A stretch of DNA of 64,000 nt from Amphibalanus amphitrite (taxonomy: Eukaryota > Arthropoda > Thecostraca > Balanomorpha > Balanidae): the NCBI RefSeq assembly GCF_019059575.1, contig NW_024881506.1, positions 1,054,001 through 1,118,000 of the forward strand, in the 5' to 3' direction. The position numbers and the translations under genes were made by a program. Numbering within the stretch: position 1 is the first letter of the stretch; each line of letters opens with the position of its first letter. The notes under the pieces are model-generated. The model made no database searches. It saw only the letters and a program-made list of their open reading frames with translations, and was not told the DNA's origin. Below are positions 47,122 through 58,745 of the stretch, in pieces.

Positions 47122-48018
47122 CCCTCGCCCGTATTGGTGTTTTTCCAGCCGCGAACGTATAAGGGGGGGGGGGGTTCCGTTGGACCCCCCCCCCTCTTGC
47201 CGTTTCGCCCCTGATCGAGCTAGAGCTTCGCGGAAAAAAAAAACGAGCGTGTTGCCCGTGACGAGAGGAAGTCGATGATACCCAATTTTAAGGTCCTAGG
47301 TCATTGGTTGACCTTGCAGGTCAGGTCAATGACCCAAAAGTCGGGAAAATCGGGACCTGTTAGAACGTCGTAAAGTGTGGCTGCTATGGGGTTTTTCGGG
47401 GTGCTGATCACGAATATCATGTTAGTTTTGATCACAGATGATGTCTTCATGCATTTAGGCCAGGTCGGGTCAGGTCAGGTCAGGTCAACCAGTAAGGGTA
47501 TTCGTAGTAGGTGGCAACCGCCTCTGACAGCTTCGTAACATGTTACGAAGGCACCAAAACTACTTCATTAATGTTCATATGGTTGCTAAATTCGAATTCA
47601 GCTCCAAAAACTGGCATAGAAACATGTAAAACTCGAAAAAGTGAACCGAGGCCATCAAAGGTCAATGACCTGACCTGACCTTCAGGTGACCTTGACATTC
47701 ACCCTAATGCATGGGGGCAACATCATATGATATGTTTGAACGCTTGAAACCACGAAAAGACTGCAAACTAATAATGCGATGTCGGCTAATGCGAGCCGAC
47801 ATACGCCGAATCGCGATTCCGGCCAAACATGGTCTCGAAAAGTAGGTCACAGTTCAAAGGTCATTTGGGTCAGGGTCATGAAATTTTCAGGGTAGGTGTA
47901 AAATTGATAAACGCGAGGGTACTGAAAGTTTCGTCGCGATCGGCCGCTTTTTACGCGAGTTATTCGCGAAAAAACATGGGGGGGTCCGTTCGACCCCCCC
48001 CCCCTATACGGGCGAGGG
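47122..48018 (+). mobile_element. Family H element, complete reference copy
   Basis: 897 bp flanked by TTAA on both sides (47118-47121 and 48019-48022) with 13-bp inverted ends CCCTCGCCCGTAT. Next to each end lies a G-run/C-run snapback. The interior has tandem GGTCA (about 47462-47490), a CTTCGTAACATGTTACGAAG palindrome and the shared subterminal motif (47895-47975, minus). It has no coding frame and is piggyBac-like by target. It lies just 3' of the last proposed host exon, possibly in an intron. Confidence 0.9.
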
Positions 48019-48126
48019 TTAAAGTTGCCAGTATTTTTAACATGTAATTGCATGTTGACGGGTGTAAGGTTTCCGTATAATGTTATTTTGCCAACCAATT
48101 TTTTCCCGTGAATAGGAAGTCTAATA

Positions 48127-48160
48127 TTAACCCTCGCCGGCACAGGGATGTTGATGCACC
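48127..48160 (+). repeat. TTAA-adjacent terminus matching 13529
   Basis: TTAACCCTCGCCGGCACAGG, the partner of the terminus at 13529. The rest of the element could not be delimited before the LINE at 48810. Confidence 0.4.
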
Positions 48161-48809
48161 CCCAAGGCTTTTCGAAGGTAGCGCAAAAACGCGCTGGCCG
48201 AGCTGGCTGAAAGTTGGCAGAGCTTTGCATCCATTATTTGTACACCTCAAGGCCATATATAGAAGGTACAGTCACTCCCCCGCCGACCAATCAGAGACAG
48301 ATCCTGGGTGACGTCACCCCTGATGCTCGCAAGGGGTACTCCATTCCTTTGCAACGTAAAAATGACTAACTTAATTTGAAGATTATTGACACTTTACACA
48401 TACAGCTCAACCGTTGATGTCAATGGAAAGCCCAACTAATTTTCTAGCGACAAAAAAGAGCAGCAATATGCTAAGAAATGGCCTGTTTTGAAGATATAGA
48501 CGATTTAAAAACCCTCTGCAGCAGCAGGAAAGCAACGTAAAAACGCATCGAGCTTAAATTTTTACAATGAATAAATCATTTTTCAATAAGTTTTTAGATA
48601 TGGTATGGTTTTAAGTTACAACTTTATTACAACATTTTCATTATTTGAAACTTTATTTCAAAATAATATTTTCAAAAATGGCAGCTGTTGGCAAGAAGCT
48701 TGGGAGCGATTATGGCGCACCGCGCCATTATTGTCCTGAGGCCCCCTTATGATGTCATGAAAAGTGGAGTGACATGGGCCTGGTACACCTACCCTTAAAC
48801 CAGAACACA

Positions 48810-50275
48810 GCATAAGGTCAAGGCATCTGTCGGGCCATTGAAGAATAAACATGGGGAGCTTACCAAGACGGACCAGGAAGTGGCTGATACATTTCAGGAG
48901 TTTTTCACGATGGTGTACGCAGAGGAAGGGAGTGCAGAGATGCCCACGTTCCCTGAGCAATTGGATCCAACAATGGCTCTGTCAGACATTCAAGTCACAG
49001 AAGAACAAGTTCTGAAAGAGTTGGAAGGTCTGAAAGCAGAGAAGGCACCGGGACCTGACAGCTTGGCCTCAGCTGTAATGAAGGGTTGTGCTGAGCAACC
49101 AGCCAGACCTTTCTGCTGTCTCTTGAGCAAGACTTTGACCTCAGGCCAGATGCCCCAAGACTGGAAGAAAGCAACCATAACACCTATCTACAAGAAAGGC
49201 GCTAGGAGTGAGGCATGCAACTACAGGCCAGTGAGCCTCACTTCCCAGGCCTGTAAGGTCATGGAGAGAATCGTTAAGAAACAGATTGTACAACACCTAG
49301 AAGTGCATAGATTGGTAAGCAAGCATCAACATGGATTTGTCAAGATGAAGTCATGCCAAACAATCCTATTGGAAGCCCTAGAGGACTGACTGGACAAGGA
49401 TTTTGGATGAAAGGAGGGTTGGACATCATATACTTGGACTATCAAAAAACATTTGATAAAGTTCCTCACAGAAGACTATTAAGCAAGATGAGTGCATATG
49501 GAATAAAAGGGAACTTACTCAGATGGCTTAAATAATTTCTCGTTGAAAGACAGCAACAAGTCGGAGTCTGTGATAGCCGGTCAAAGTGGGTGAAAGTTAT
49601 AAGTGGGGTGCCTCAGGGCTCGGTTTTGGGACCCATTCTGTTTTTGATTTATGTGAACGAGATTCCCACACCGGGGCAAAGTCAAGTCAAGATGTTTGCA
49701 GATGACTTGAAAGTATACCGGGATATCACCTCCGAACAAGACATGCAAGAACTTCAGCGAGACTTAGACATATTGGCTGGATGGTCAAGCACTTGGTTGT
49801 TAGGCTTCAATATCTCGAAATGCATGGTTATGCATTGTGGTGAAAACAATCCAAAAGGGAAATACTACATGAAACAAGGTCAGGATTACAATGCACTACA
49901 GGAAACAAACCAAGAAAAGGACCTAGGAGTAGTGAATGACACCACTTTGAAGCCAACTACCCAGTGTGCAAGGGCTGCAAGTAAGGGAACTTTTGCTCTG
50001 AAGCAGCTCAAAATGGCATTTGGGGCCATAAGCAGACAGAATTTCAATGTACTTTACAAAACCTATATCAGGCCACACCTTGAGTACTGTATTCAAGCAG
50101 TGGGTCCCTATATGGTGCAAAACTTTCAGACTTTGGAAGAAGTTCAACGTAAGGCCACCAAGATGGTTCACGGTATGAAGAATATTCCGTATCAAGAACG
50201 GCCCAACAGGCTCGGGCTTACAAGCATGAAACAATCCTGAGAGGAGACATTATCATGACATATAAGGTGTGGTAA
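48810..50275 (+). mobile_element. Broken CR1/Jockey-type LINE, reverse transcriptase part
   Basis: The 5'-truncated non-LTR retrotransposon fragment covers most of the reverse-transcriptase domain. The first piece (48810-49389) has 'EKAPGPDS', 'DWKKATITPIYKKG' and 'NYRPVSLTS'. The second (to about 49535) has 'IIYLDYQKTFDKVPHRRLL'. The third (49590-50240) has 'SGVPQGSVLGP', the catalytic 'FADDLKVY' and the thumb-like 'YIRPHLEYCIQ'. Coding is broken by a 4-bp TGAC duplication near 49387, another shift near 49415, a TAA stop near 49531 and a shift near 50235. No endonuclease domain, poly-A tail or target duplication was recognised. It is inactive. Confidence 0.9.
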
Positions 50276-50286
50276 CTCTACTCAAG

Positions 50287-50965
50287 GCCATTATGGGGGT
50301 GGGGAGCCGCCGCTGGCACAACACCCTGTCGGTGGAGAAGATGCGGCCAGGGCAGCTCACGTATCCTGAGTTTGAAAACCTCTGCAGCCTCCGCCGCCAC
50401 TCGGCCCCGACCGCTCAGCGGGATTATAGCATGGAGTCCCGCCGCGAGCGGGACATCGAGGGCGTGAAGCAGTAGTTCGTGGCCATGGCAGGCGTCGACC
50501 GTGACCCCCGCTCCAGCGTGGAGCCATTTGTCTTGGCGGAAGAACCAGTCCCCCACGACTCACCCGAAGACGCCTCTCGCCAAGAAGACGACTCTCCAGG
50601 AGCTGAATCCTCGCCTCCCCCACCGAGCCTCGCACCTCCGGCTGCAGACGTGGTCCCGCCAAACCCCGCTCCTCCGGCTACGGACGTGGCCCCACCGAGG
50701 GAGCATTTTGAAGTCATACACGCCCGGCTGACCACGGCGCCCGCTATGCCCTCCAGGGGCAGGGGGCGCAGCTCCAACCGCCCGTGGAGCCTTTCTGAGC
50801 TCGCATATGCTAAAATGCTACTTGAGAGGGGAGTTCCGTCAACGACAACGGCTATTACTCACTGGATGCAAGAAAACGACTTCCAATGGAGCGAGGTCAG
50901 TGGGCGACAATCACTGCCCTCTGCCTCAAGCTCAAGGACCTACAGAAAAAGTGATGAGTGTAGAG
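50287..50965 (+). CDS. Unrecognised proline-rich reading frame
   Basis: Two frames in phase, 50269-50475 and 50479-51177, are separated by a single TAG codon (50473-50475); the region starts right after the LINE and is cut at 50966 by a hAT insertion. The second part begins MAGVDRDPRSS, has a Pro/Ala-rich middle ('SPPPPSLAPPAAD') and a better-ordered end ('RPWSLSELAYAKMLLERG', 'ITHWMQENDFQW'). A one-frame switch near 50890 would end in a Lys-rich tail before a stop at about 50952. It could be a host exon or a pseudogene. No domain recognised. Confidence 0.35.
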
Positions 50966-52223
50966 CAGTGGTCGGCAGGTCATTCGGGGTCGTGCCCCCT
51001 TTTTGGGCGCCAGGCAGGGCCATTACCCCCACCAACCAGACCCCATTGCTGACACAACTAAGTTTACTGAAATTCCATACCGTCCTGGAACTCTTTGGGT
51101 ATTTGTGCATTTCCAATGCATCAAATTTAAAACATGACACTTCCTCCACAAAACATTTAATGCCTATATCCCAGTAGCGGCGGAACACCTTCAATTAAGG
51201 GGGAGGGGGGGGGAGCACTGCCGACTTTTGGTCCCATTCTTTCCATGCAACGCCCATAGGGCTAATGTTAAAATGCAAAAATCAAAGGGTGCACGGTGCC
51301 CCGGTGCCCTCCCCGTTCTGCCGCCTATGGTATATCCCATTTAACCCTTGTACGTATAGGGGCGGCGGGTGGTTTTTCGTTAAAAGCTCACGTAAAAGGC
51401 ATTGGATCACGACCAAATTGTACCCTCGAACCCATCATTTTTTTCACCAGCCCGGAAAATATCATGCCCTGAGACCAGTTTTACCAACAGAAAAATAACC
51501 GCCTGCCGGAATTTTTGCCTCAAGACCGCTTCACATACGGAGCGTAAACGCGATGGGCTTAAGCGGATAGGGCTTTACCGTTTACGCTCCATATGTGAAA
51601 CGATCTTTAGACAAAAATTCCGGCAGGCGGCTATTTTTCTGTTGGTAAAACTGGCCTCTGGACCCATAATGACCGTTGGCTTATGAGCTTTTTCTGGAGA
51701 TCATCTTGAGCCATAAAATCTCACTTCAAGAAGTTATAGCGGGTCTCGATTTTCTCGACACTTATCATTGCCCTCTTGAATGAGACGGAATGACCAAGGA
51801 CCTTAAAAATGGGCAGCAGCGGCTTCCTATGGTCACGGGTAGCACGCTCGTCTTTTTTATGCACAGCTCTATATCAGAGTCCGAGAGGCCGCGGGGGTCC
51901 GATCGACTCCTCCCCCTTACGTTAGCGGCTGTTGAAACGCCAACAGACGGGCGACGGTTAAAAGTTGCAGCTGCTTTTGAACGATTGTACGGAGGGGTGA
52001 GATGGTGAGGCGAGCAGGTACGTGAAAATTGGTATCTAATCAATGTGTGCTGTGCCTTTGGCCTGGGCTAATCTTTGAACCCTGGGATGCAACAGTCACG
52101 ATGGCTTCATCACTGGAGCTACAAACTCTAAAAAGATAGGCTTTCTCAGAATCCCTCATTACCCCCACCGAAAGGGCTCCATTACCCCCAAAGGGGGCAT
52201 GCCCCACCATTTGCCGACCCCTG
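50966..52223 (+). mobile_element. Non-autonomous hAT element L with target duplication
   Basis: 1258 bp with ends CAGTGGTCGGCA and, inverted, CAGGGGTCGGCA, flanked by a perfect 8-bp duplication GTGTAGAG (50958-50965 and 52224-52231). The termini match the CAGGGGTCGGCA type common in hAT (Charlie-like) elements. It carries a nested TTAA element (51345-51957) and no transposase. Confidence 0.92.
51345..51957 (+). mobile_element. Family H relative (H4) nested in hAT element L
   Basis: 613 bp flanked by TTAA (51341-51344 and 51958-51961). The inverted ends are related to family H (CCGTCGCCCGTCTGTTGGCG at the right end). The centre is an inverted repeat of about 80-bp arms (51476-51555 and 51580-51657) sharing CAACAGAAAAATA and GCCTGCCGGAATTTTTG. 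Non-coding. Confidence 0.85.
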
Positions 52224-52289
52224 GTGTAGAGGACTGATCAGTGTAGCACTGTAGAGGACTGATGTCCCGTCCTGGGCGCCCTGCCGCAG

Positions 52290-52913
52290 GTGCCCGGGAA
52301 CCGGGCCCATGTTTGTCGGGCCTGGTGGGCCTACCCTGGCCCACCAGGCCACCTGGGTGTGTATCTGGGTTGGTGTTTGTGTGCATTTCGGAGGCTCCGA
52401 AATGAACGTTGCCTCGCGACGGCGCTCCGACACCAAAAGACCTCAAGAATCCGCAAGGCTGCACTTACGGGGGAGTCTCCTGAGGTTGACAGAGGAACAG
52501 GTTGTGCAAAACGAGGCTCCCTTTCTGATGAGCAGGTGGCGATGGTTGATGGCTCGTCATCGGAGGTGGTAGCGGAGTGCGCGGGCTGGTACGATGGTGC
52601 AGGAACTGGAAAGTGGAACGGACCGCTCCTGGTTCAGGTTGGCAAGGTAACGTGTGCCAATGGCACTGCTGTCACTGACAACTGCAGCACTTGTGGTGCA
52701 GGTATCACACCACCCCGAGCAGCGTCTGGCGCGGCTCTGTGCCACCTGTCCCGTCACTCGGCAGACGCTCATGGTCCGACCACAGCTCACTGCGCTATAA
52801 ACCATCGAGTCAGCGTGAGTCGAGCAGATGCAAATAGTTCCCAGCCCAGAGAAATATTCCCTCTGTCACAAATAGCTCAGCGGGAAAACGTCGGTTTATG
52901 GATAGTAAGTTAA
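52290..52913 (+). CDS. Hypothetical frame of 207 codons
   Basis: Open frame just right of element L with no recognised domain. The middle ('ALTGESPEVDRGTGCAKRGSLSDEQVAMVDG') looks more protein-like than the ends, and potential splice sites lie inside it. It may be an exon of the locus interrupted by L or a chance frame. Confidence 0.2.
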   Translation: MPGNRAHVCRAWWAYPGPPGHLGVYLGWCLCAFRRLRNERCLATALRHQKTSRIRKAALTGESPEVDRGTGCAKRGSLSDEQVAMVDGSSSEVVAECAGWYDGAGTGKWNGPLLVQVGKVTCANGTAVTDNCSTCGAGITPPRAASGAALCHLSRHSADAHGPTTAHCAINHRVSVSRADANSSQPREIFPLSQIAQRENVGLWIVS

Positions 52914-53308
52914 CGCGCTGTACCCAGATAATAAATGATGTTAATTGTTTTTTCAGCTGCCCATTGCTCAGATCAATTGCATAATTACAGACTCCTGCAC
53001 GTTACAGACTAATTACAGTACTTAATTATCCATAAAGACACTTTCTCACAATAATCACGCAATTGCAAAACAAATCAAAGCTGGGGATTGTTAATAGACC
53101 GAGAATAATTTAGATATCGTCATAAAATCATGCACATTACCTGCTTTTCATGACTACGGGCGAATGTGTAACTACAGCTCGGCTATACCTGATTGACCTC
53201 TATACCGCAGCGTTTAGCGAAACTTTTCAAATATCTTCATAATATTTCACAAATATTTAAATGGTATTTCATATCGCTGGCGTTATGAAAGTTAGGTTAC
53301 TACACACA
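52914..53308. other. AT-rich non-coding stretch
   Basis: No frame, repeat or RNA gene recognised. Confidence 0.5.
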
Positions 53309-54441
53309 ACTTCGCCCTAGTGGAGGGGGGGGGGGATATGTTACCACCCACCTCTAACTAAAATACTAAGAGGGCTAGAAAGACGCGGTAAAAAGCAGTC
53401 GATAGCTCTCAATGCGTAAGTTAAAAAGTATTCCAGCCATTTTTCATCTTAGAGCAATATTTGGGTCAGCAGAGGTCATCAAAGGTCAAAATTTGCGAAT
53501 GTCATATTTTCAGAAAACGTGCCATTATCTCAGGCACTATGATAGCTAAAAAAAAAACGCCTGGAAACGCAATCGATAGCTTTTGAACTCCTCTTTTGAT
53601 AAGGTCATCATGAAAAATGACCTCAGGTCAACGGTTTAGCCTCCAGAGGGCAAAAACTCCAAAAATGGCTTTTTACGAAAAGTGTCTTTCGACAATAACT
53701 TTTGACTAAAAAAAAGCCACGACATTTCTATTGCCAGAATCGTGTTCCTCTCGCCGAAACGCGTCGAATAAACTATAATTTGACCTTGAAAGGTCAACTT
53801 GAAAATTTGACCTCAGGTCATGACCTGACTGGAAGAGGTCATATTGCTTATCAGTCGATGCGTCTCAAAAAGACAAACACAATGAGGCCATCCCCAGCGT
53901 TCTATCTCTTTTCAATCGAGAGTTATTGGCAAAAATATGTTTGTAGCCTCAAATGACCTCGGATGACCTTTCTAGAGGCTATCAGCAAACACGACACCTT
54001 GGTCGTCACGGGTGGTTCAAAGCATTGTGATTCTGAAATATTTGGACTGTTCTTATGCGTACACACGGATCTAGAGGCATTTTCGTTTTTCTCCATTGAC
54101 TTATAAAGGAAAGGTCACGCCACAGGCCACACTTATCTTAGATCTTATCATTTATCTTAGATCACAGATAAAAAATTAAGAGATTTACAAATTATAAGGC
54201 GCCCATAACATCATGCAATCCACCAAGCTTGAAACCTGACGAAACACTGCAGGCTGGACATGATTGCAAACTTTTTTAGGCTTGGTCAGTTAACTTGACC
54301 TGGTGACCTGACCTGACATGATCAGGGGTAAAAAATTTCACACATTGTCCAAAATTGATGTTTCGCCGCGGTTTTTTATTCACACGCAAAAAACGCGACA
54401 GGGTGGTAACATATGCCCCCCCCCCCCACTAGGGCGAAAGT
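53309..54441. mobile_element. G-run-ended inverted-repeat element I
   Basis: About 1.13 kb with long inverted ends: CTTCGCCCTAGTGG, a G run, then ATATGTTACCACCC. The right end abuts TTAA (as GTTAAT), while the left reads ACAA, so an eroded TTAA target is likely. The interior carries scattered TGACCT/AGGTCA blocks. It is related in layout to families H and P. Non-coding. Confidence 0.75.
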
Positions 54442-55427
54442 TAATATCAAGATTGATGCAGCAGGCAAGTTGACGCAACAGTTGACAGGCAGCTGAGAAG
54501 GAAAATCTTTTTTGGGAGTGGAACACCATAAGACTATGCGCTTCATAAACAACGCTTCGTATCACAGGCTAAGTTTTTTATCTATTTCCGACTGGGAAGA
54601 ACATTTTGATCTTCCCTGGCATATACTTTCGGATATAGCTGTCACAACAGACGGATCCTTTGATCCCTTCGTCGGATAGCGAGTGAAGCGAGTAATACAT
54701 CTAACCATGAAATTTTCGAAAATGGATTAAGAACAACTGATGCGCTTAGAACAAGGCACCGCGACAGCCGAGAAGTGGGCAACGCAAAACCAAACTAGAT
54801 AAGAAAAGACGACTTCAATGTAAGTAGGCTTGGCAACCGTTGAAAAGGCGTTGTGGAGAAAATATTGAATATGAGCTATTTTAATTTAAAAAATATAAAT
54901 ACTCTAATAAGAATTCATAAAATTAAAATAAATACTTTCAAAGAATTTATGCTTATTATCTGAATTTTTAAAGATATATTTCTAATATAACTTCTTATTC
55001 CTTGACCCCCTAGATATTCAAGTCAGCCTATATCTCCAAATTGGCTATGAGATGGCTAGAGAAACAAACTACACTCATGGATCCCAATTCCATGCACTTG
55101 TAACCGCGTAAGAACAGAGATACGAGGCACAGGACAGCTGAGAATAGATGTACACATGGTGAACGATAACAAGAGTTCACACGCGTGAGCAAGCTTCTGA
55201 ACTCAGCACTTGGAGTGTCGGCATGCCAGCAAAGTAACTGACGGGGCGAAACGACGAGACAGCGGAACTGTTAGTGCCGCAAGATGAAGAACCACAATTG
55301 CGTTAAGTCCAGTATCCAGCGGCTTTGCAGCAATAACCCCTCGTGAAAATGTAAATGTCGAGCTAAACGAATTCCGTGAGAATTCAGAGACAAGAAAGTA
55401 TAGAAGAAAATTTTGAAATGGTTTGAA
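54442..55427. other. Non-coding stretch
   Basis: AT-rich, no gene or repeat recognised. Confidence 0.45.
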
Positions 55428-56484
55428 CTAGGGTGACCCGCGTGCTCCGCAACGGGAGAAGGGATATTTTCGATCGGCGGGTGTTCGGATGTTCTTGTGT
55501 CGGTTGGGTTATCTATCCATTTTGGTCGATTGTTTTTTGACGGCTAAACGTTTTGGTTTGTGGAAAAAATATCCACCGCATCGAGGTGCCTGTGTCTGAT
55601 AAGCATGCTTTCCACTTCAGAATCTGTCAAATGTGCTTTATAATTTAGGCGCGTAGTTTTATGACAAATTAAAGGCGTAGATAATTTGCACTAAAAATCG
55701 TTTTGCAGAGGTTTGAAACATTTATATTTTTTAAGAATACTGTTGCTTTTCATGCAAACGTAATGATTCGATCTTGGAGAGAATTGAATGCTCTTTCCAA
55801 TGATAGCATTTTCAATTGTCAAAGTATCAGGTTAAGCAGCAAAATCCGTGTAATTATTTAGTGGCACATTTTGGACAAATACCATTTAATTCAGCGATTT
55901 TTTTCCACATTGTTTTTGATCAATTAGCTTTTCACAATTTTTCCATGAGAGACGGTACATTTTATTGCTAATAGGCGCTGTTTCAACTCATTCCGTCTGA
56001 CGATCACCTGAAATTAATATAAATTCCAAAATCCGTCCAAAACGTCCATTTTTCAAAAGAAAGTGTCCTCCCCAGTGCACGTGGCGCGTGCCAACCCCTG
56101 CACCGCACACCATTCGATAGCCCGTTCGATTCTCTACACGATGCTGTTTTCCCCGTACCGGTCGGGCCCACGGTTACCGAGATATTGCACCGGGACCGGA
56201 CCCGTGTCGGGCAAATTTGGCTGTTTTCGCCCGTTTTTGCCAGCCGATTAATACATGTAAAGTCTATGACGCGAATTTGCACTTTTTGGGCACGCGCCAC
56301 GCGGTCGCTATCGATCCGATCGAGCTGAGACCCATCAAAGGCACGTTGTCTATCCTTGTTCTATGAGTTGCGCAAACTTCAGCGCGGTAGGTGCAACGGT
56401 GTGACCTGTAACCCGCGCTACGTACCACCATGTCGCGACCTTCGTAATAGACAGAAACTACGTCACCACAAATAGTAATATAGA
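55428..56484 (-). mobile_element. Non-autonomous Helitron, copy 3 (older, inverted)
   Basis: On the minus strand it starts TCTATATTACTATTTG (56484 leftwards) and ends CTAG at 55428-55431. It lies between A and T. Length is about 1057 bp, and it is clearly more diverged from copies 1 and 2 than they are from each other, so it is an older insertion or another subfamily. No Rep/helicase frame. Confidence 0.9.
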
Positions 56485-57043
56485 TGGTAAACCTTGAAAC
56501 GATAAATATAATATAGGAAAACGAAACAAACCAGAGCAACACTAAAAATTGTGAAGTAAAACGAAGAAATAAGAAACGAAAAGAATGAAACAAAACGAAA
56601 GAAATAACGAAACGAAATGAAAGTGATAACTAAACCAGCGTATCGGCATGTGCCATGTAAATCTCATCTCATCTCATCTCATCTGTATTTCACATACATA
56701 CAACATATATAGACATGACAAACGCCCTGGGATTGGCGCACAGCCCTTGCGCCAATCCCATAAGCCCTAAATCACTTGCGATGTTAAATATAAGTGAAAA
56801 TACTATTAAGTTGATATCGTATCGAACTACTGGCTATTTGATGCCAACGGCACTAACAATAACCAGACCTACAGAAAACAGCAGTTTACTCATCTCAAGA
56901 GCGGATTAGCACGCCATTTGATCACCCAGGGTTGAAAGATCCAAGCCGTCTAGTTTGACCTTTTCCACAATTCGCGGAAGGGATGCGCCGGCAGTTTCAG
57001 AAGAAGGGTACTTGCCTCCCATATGACCATGTCGGCAAGAAGC
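56485..57043. other. Non-coding stretch with a short hairpin
   Basis: A CATCT run at about 56665-56688 and a perfect 13-bp-stem hairpin TGGGATTGGCGCA at about 56730-56762. No gene. Confidence 0.5.
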
Positions 57044-58740
57044 ATTTTACCCAGCGTTACCGCTGCTAGGGAAATTTCCCTTTTCTATGGAAATCAGCGA
57101 AGATCTAGGGATCTATGGATTTCACACGAAATCTAGGGAAATGCCACAAACCCCCAAAAAGTTTTTTTTTCAACAACAAAAATAAATATTGTCATAAAAT
57201 ATTCTTCAGTATGTCATATCAAATAAATATGAGAACAATTTTCAGAAAATTCAGGTTTGATGCTTTCGTTTTAAAGATATTAAATAAAGGCAATTGCATA
57301 TGTATGTATTTATATATAATTCTTGATATCATTTCAAAACAAACTGCTTCTGCTTCTCTCCTAATAGGTATACGGCCTTGATCGGACTGGGGCGTCCGCG
57401 TAAGCGTAACTTGGAAGTTGGATACCCTTGTCTCAGGGTATATTGATTGAGTGGACCCTTGCCTTGCCCTTGTCCCTTGCAGTAGTTGGTGCGTATGTTG
57501 TGCATTTACTATTATAATTATTCGTTTATTTGTGAGAGGTATACCTAGTATGTGGATTAGTTTGATACAACTCTGGTGATGAGTGATGATTGATAACAAT
57601 ACAAATAGCCAAATAGGTGATGGAGTAAAATTAAGTTGAATTAGTGCGTGTTTTTTTTTCTGTGGAAGAAATCTGTGAATTTATTTTCTTCAACTTGAAC
57701 TTCCTTTACAATCTGTGATTGCCTATCAGTATTGCCTCTTTAAGGCATTTATTTCATTGTGTGTTCAAGCGAGCTTTAAGTCATAGCTGAAAAGTACTCA
57801 ATTAATTTGAGCATTTAGGCTGCACATGGCTGTGGTCGAGCTTGTCAAATACGTACCTAAATGTCTCGCTAGGAAATTGTTTGATTTATCGATTCCTTGA
57901 GTTTCACTGCACCTCAACCTTAGAAAGATTCAAGGTTGTCTTCTTTGGCGTTACTAATCCATGTTTTAAACCTCAATATGGTTTCATATGGAATGTCATG
58001 CTGAAAAATCAAAACTATGAAATGTTGCCAGCAGTTGAATTGACTTTGGAATCAGAAACAGGCATACATGGATTGTTGCTTTTTTTGCAAATTGCTTTAT
58101 TCTTCGCTGTCATTTCATAATTTGTATTTACCTATTCAATCTTGATATAGGAACAGGTTAAATTAAAATGATCTTTTGATCAATGCTTTGCAAAACTGCA
58201 TTAAAAATGTAAGATAATTTTGCAATTTTAAAGGCCTTGTCTGGCGTACACTGTAAGATTGTGTGAAATTCTACTTTCTGGCTTGTCTGCCTGGTGTCAG
58301 TATATCGTAATAACGAATCTTACCACATAAAACGTAAGGGGCAGCTTTATGACCATCCCCCTCACCTCCCAGCGGTTCGTGGGTTAAAACGGCGGTATCC
58401 TGCATATTTAAGGTTTAATTTAGAATGCACGGTCATATGCCCGGTCACATTCTGCCCAGTCACATCTTCTGCATGTGACGTTGCATATTTAGTTGTGTGA
58501 TAGTGAAGGCCAAATAAGACGAAATCAGTCCAAAAGATCTGAGCTCGCTTATTTTTAACATACATATTGCAATTGAACGTACTACGGGAGCTATAGGTAC
58601 ACTAATTGGTGCTAACATTAATCATTATTTATAAAAATGATAATTCGCGAATATAGAAAACAATTGCAAGTCAGGCAAGTCAGGCAGTTAATCCAAGTCA
58701 ATTGCCCTGGTCCTAGCCTAATAGTAATATTTTTTCTCTC

Positions 58741-58742
58741 AG
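58741..58742 (+). promoter_or_regulatory. Candidate 3' splice site just before the hAT start codon
   Basis: A T-rich run followed by CTCTCAG ends three bases before the ATG at 58746. An intron in the 1.7-kb leader of the transposon is therefore likely; the matching donor was not identified. Confidence 0.5.
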
Positions 58743-58745
58743 GTC

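Noticed and set aside
53309-54441. Calling element I a certain TTAA element
   Set aside because: Only the right flank reads TTAA; the left has ACAA, so it is stated as likely rather than shown.
56004-56300. Apparent gene with a GPTGTGKT-like (Walker A) motif on the minus strand
   Set aside because: It lies within the inverted non-autonomous Helitron and is not open in the other copies; the motif is a chance reading.
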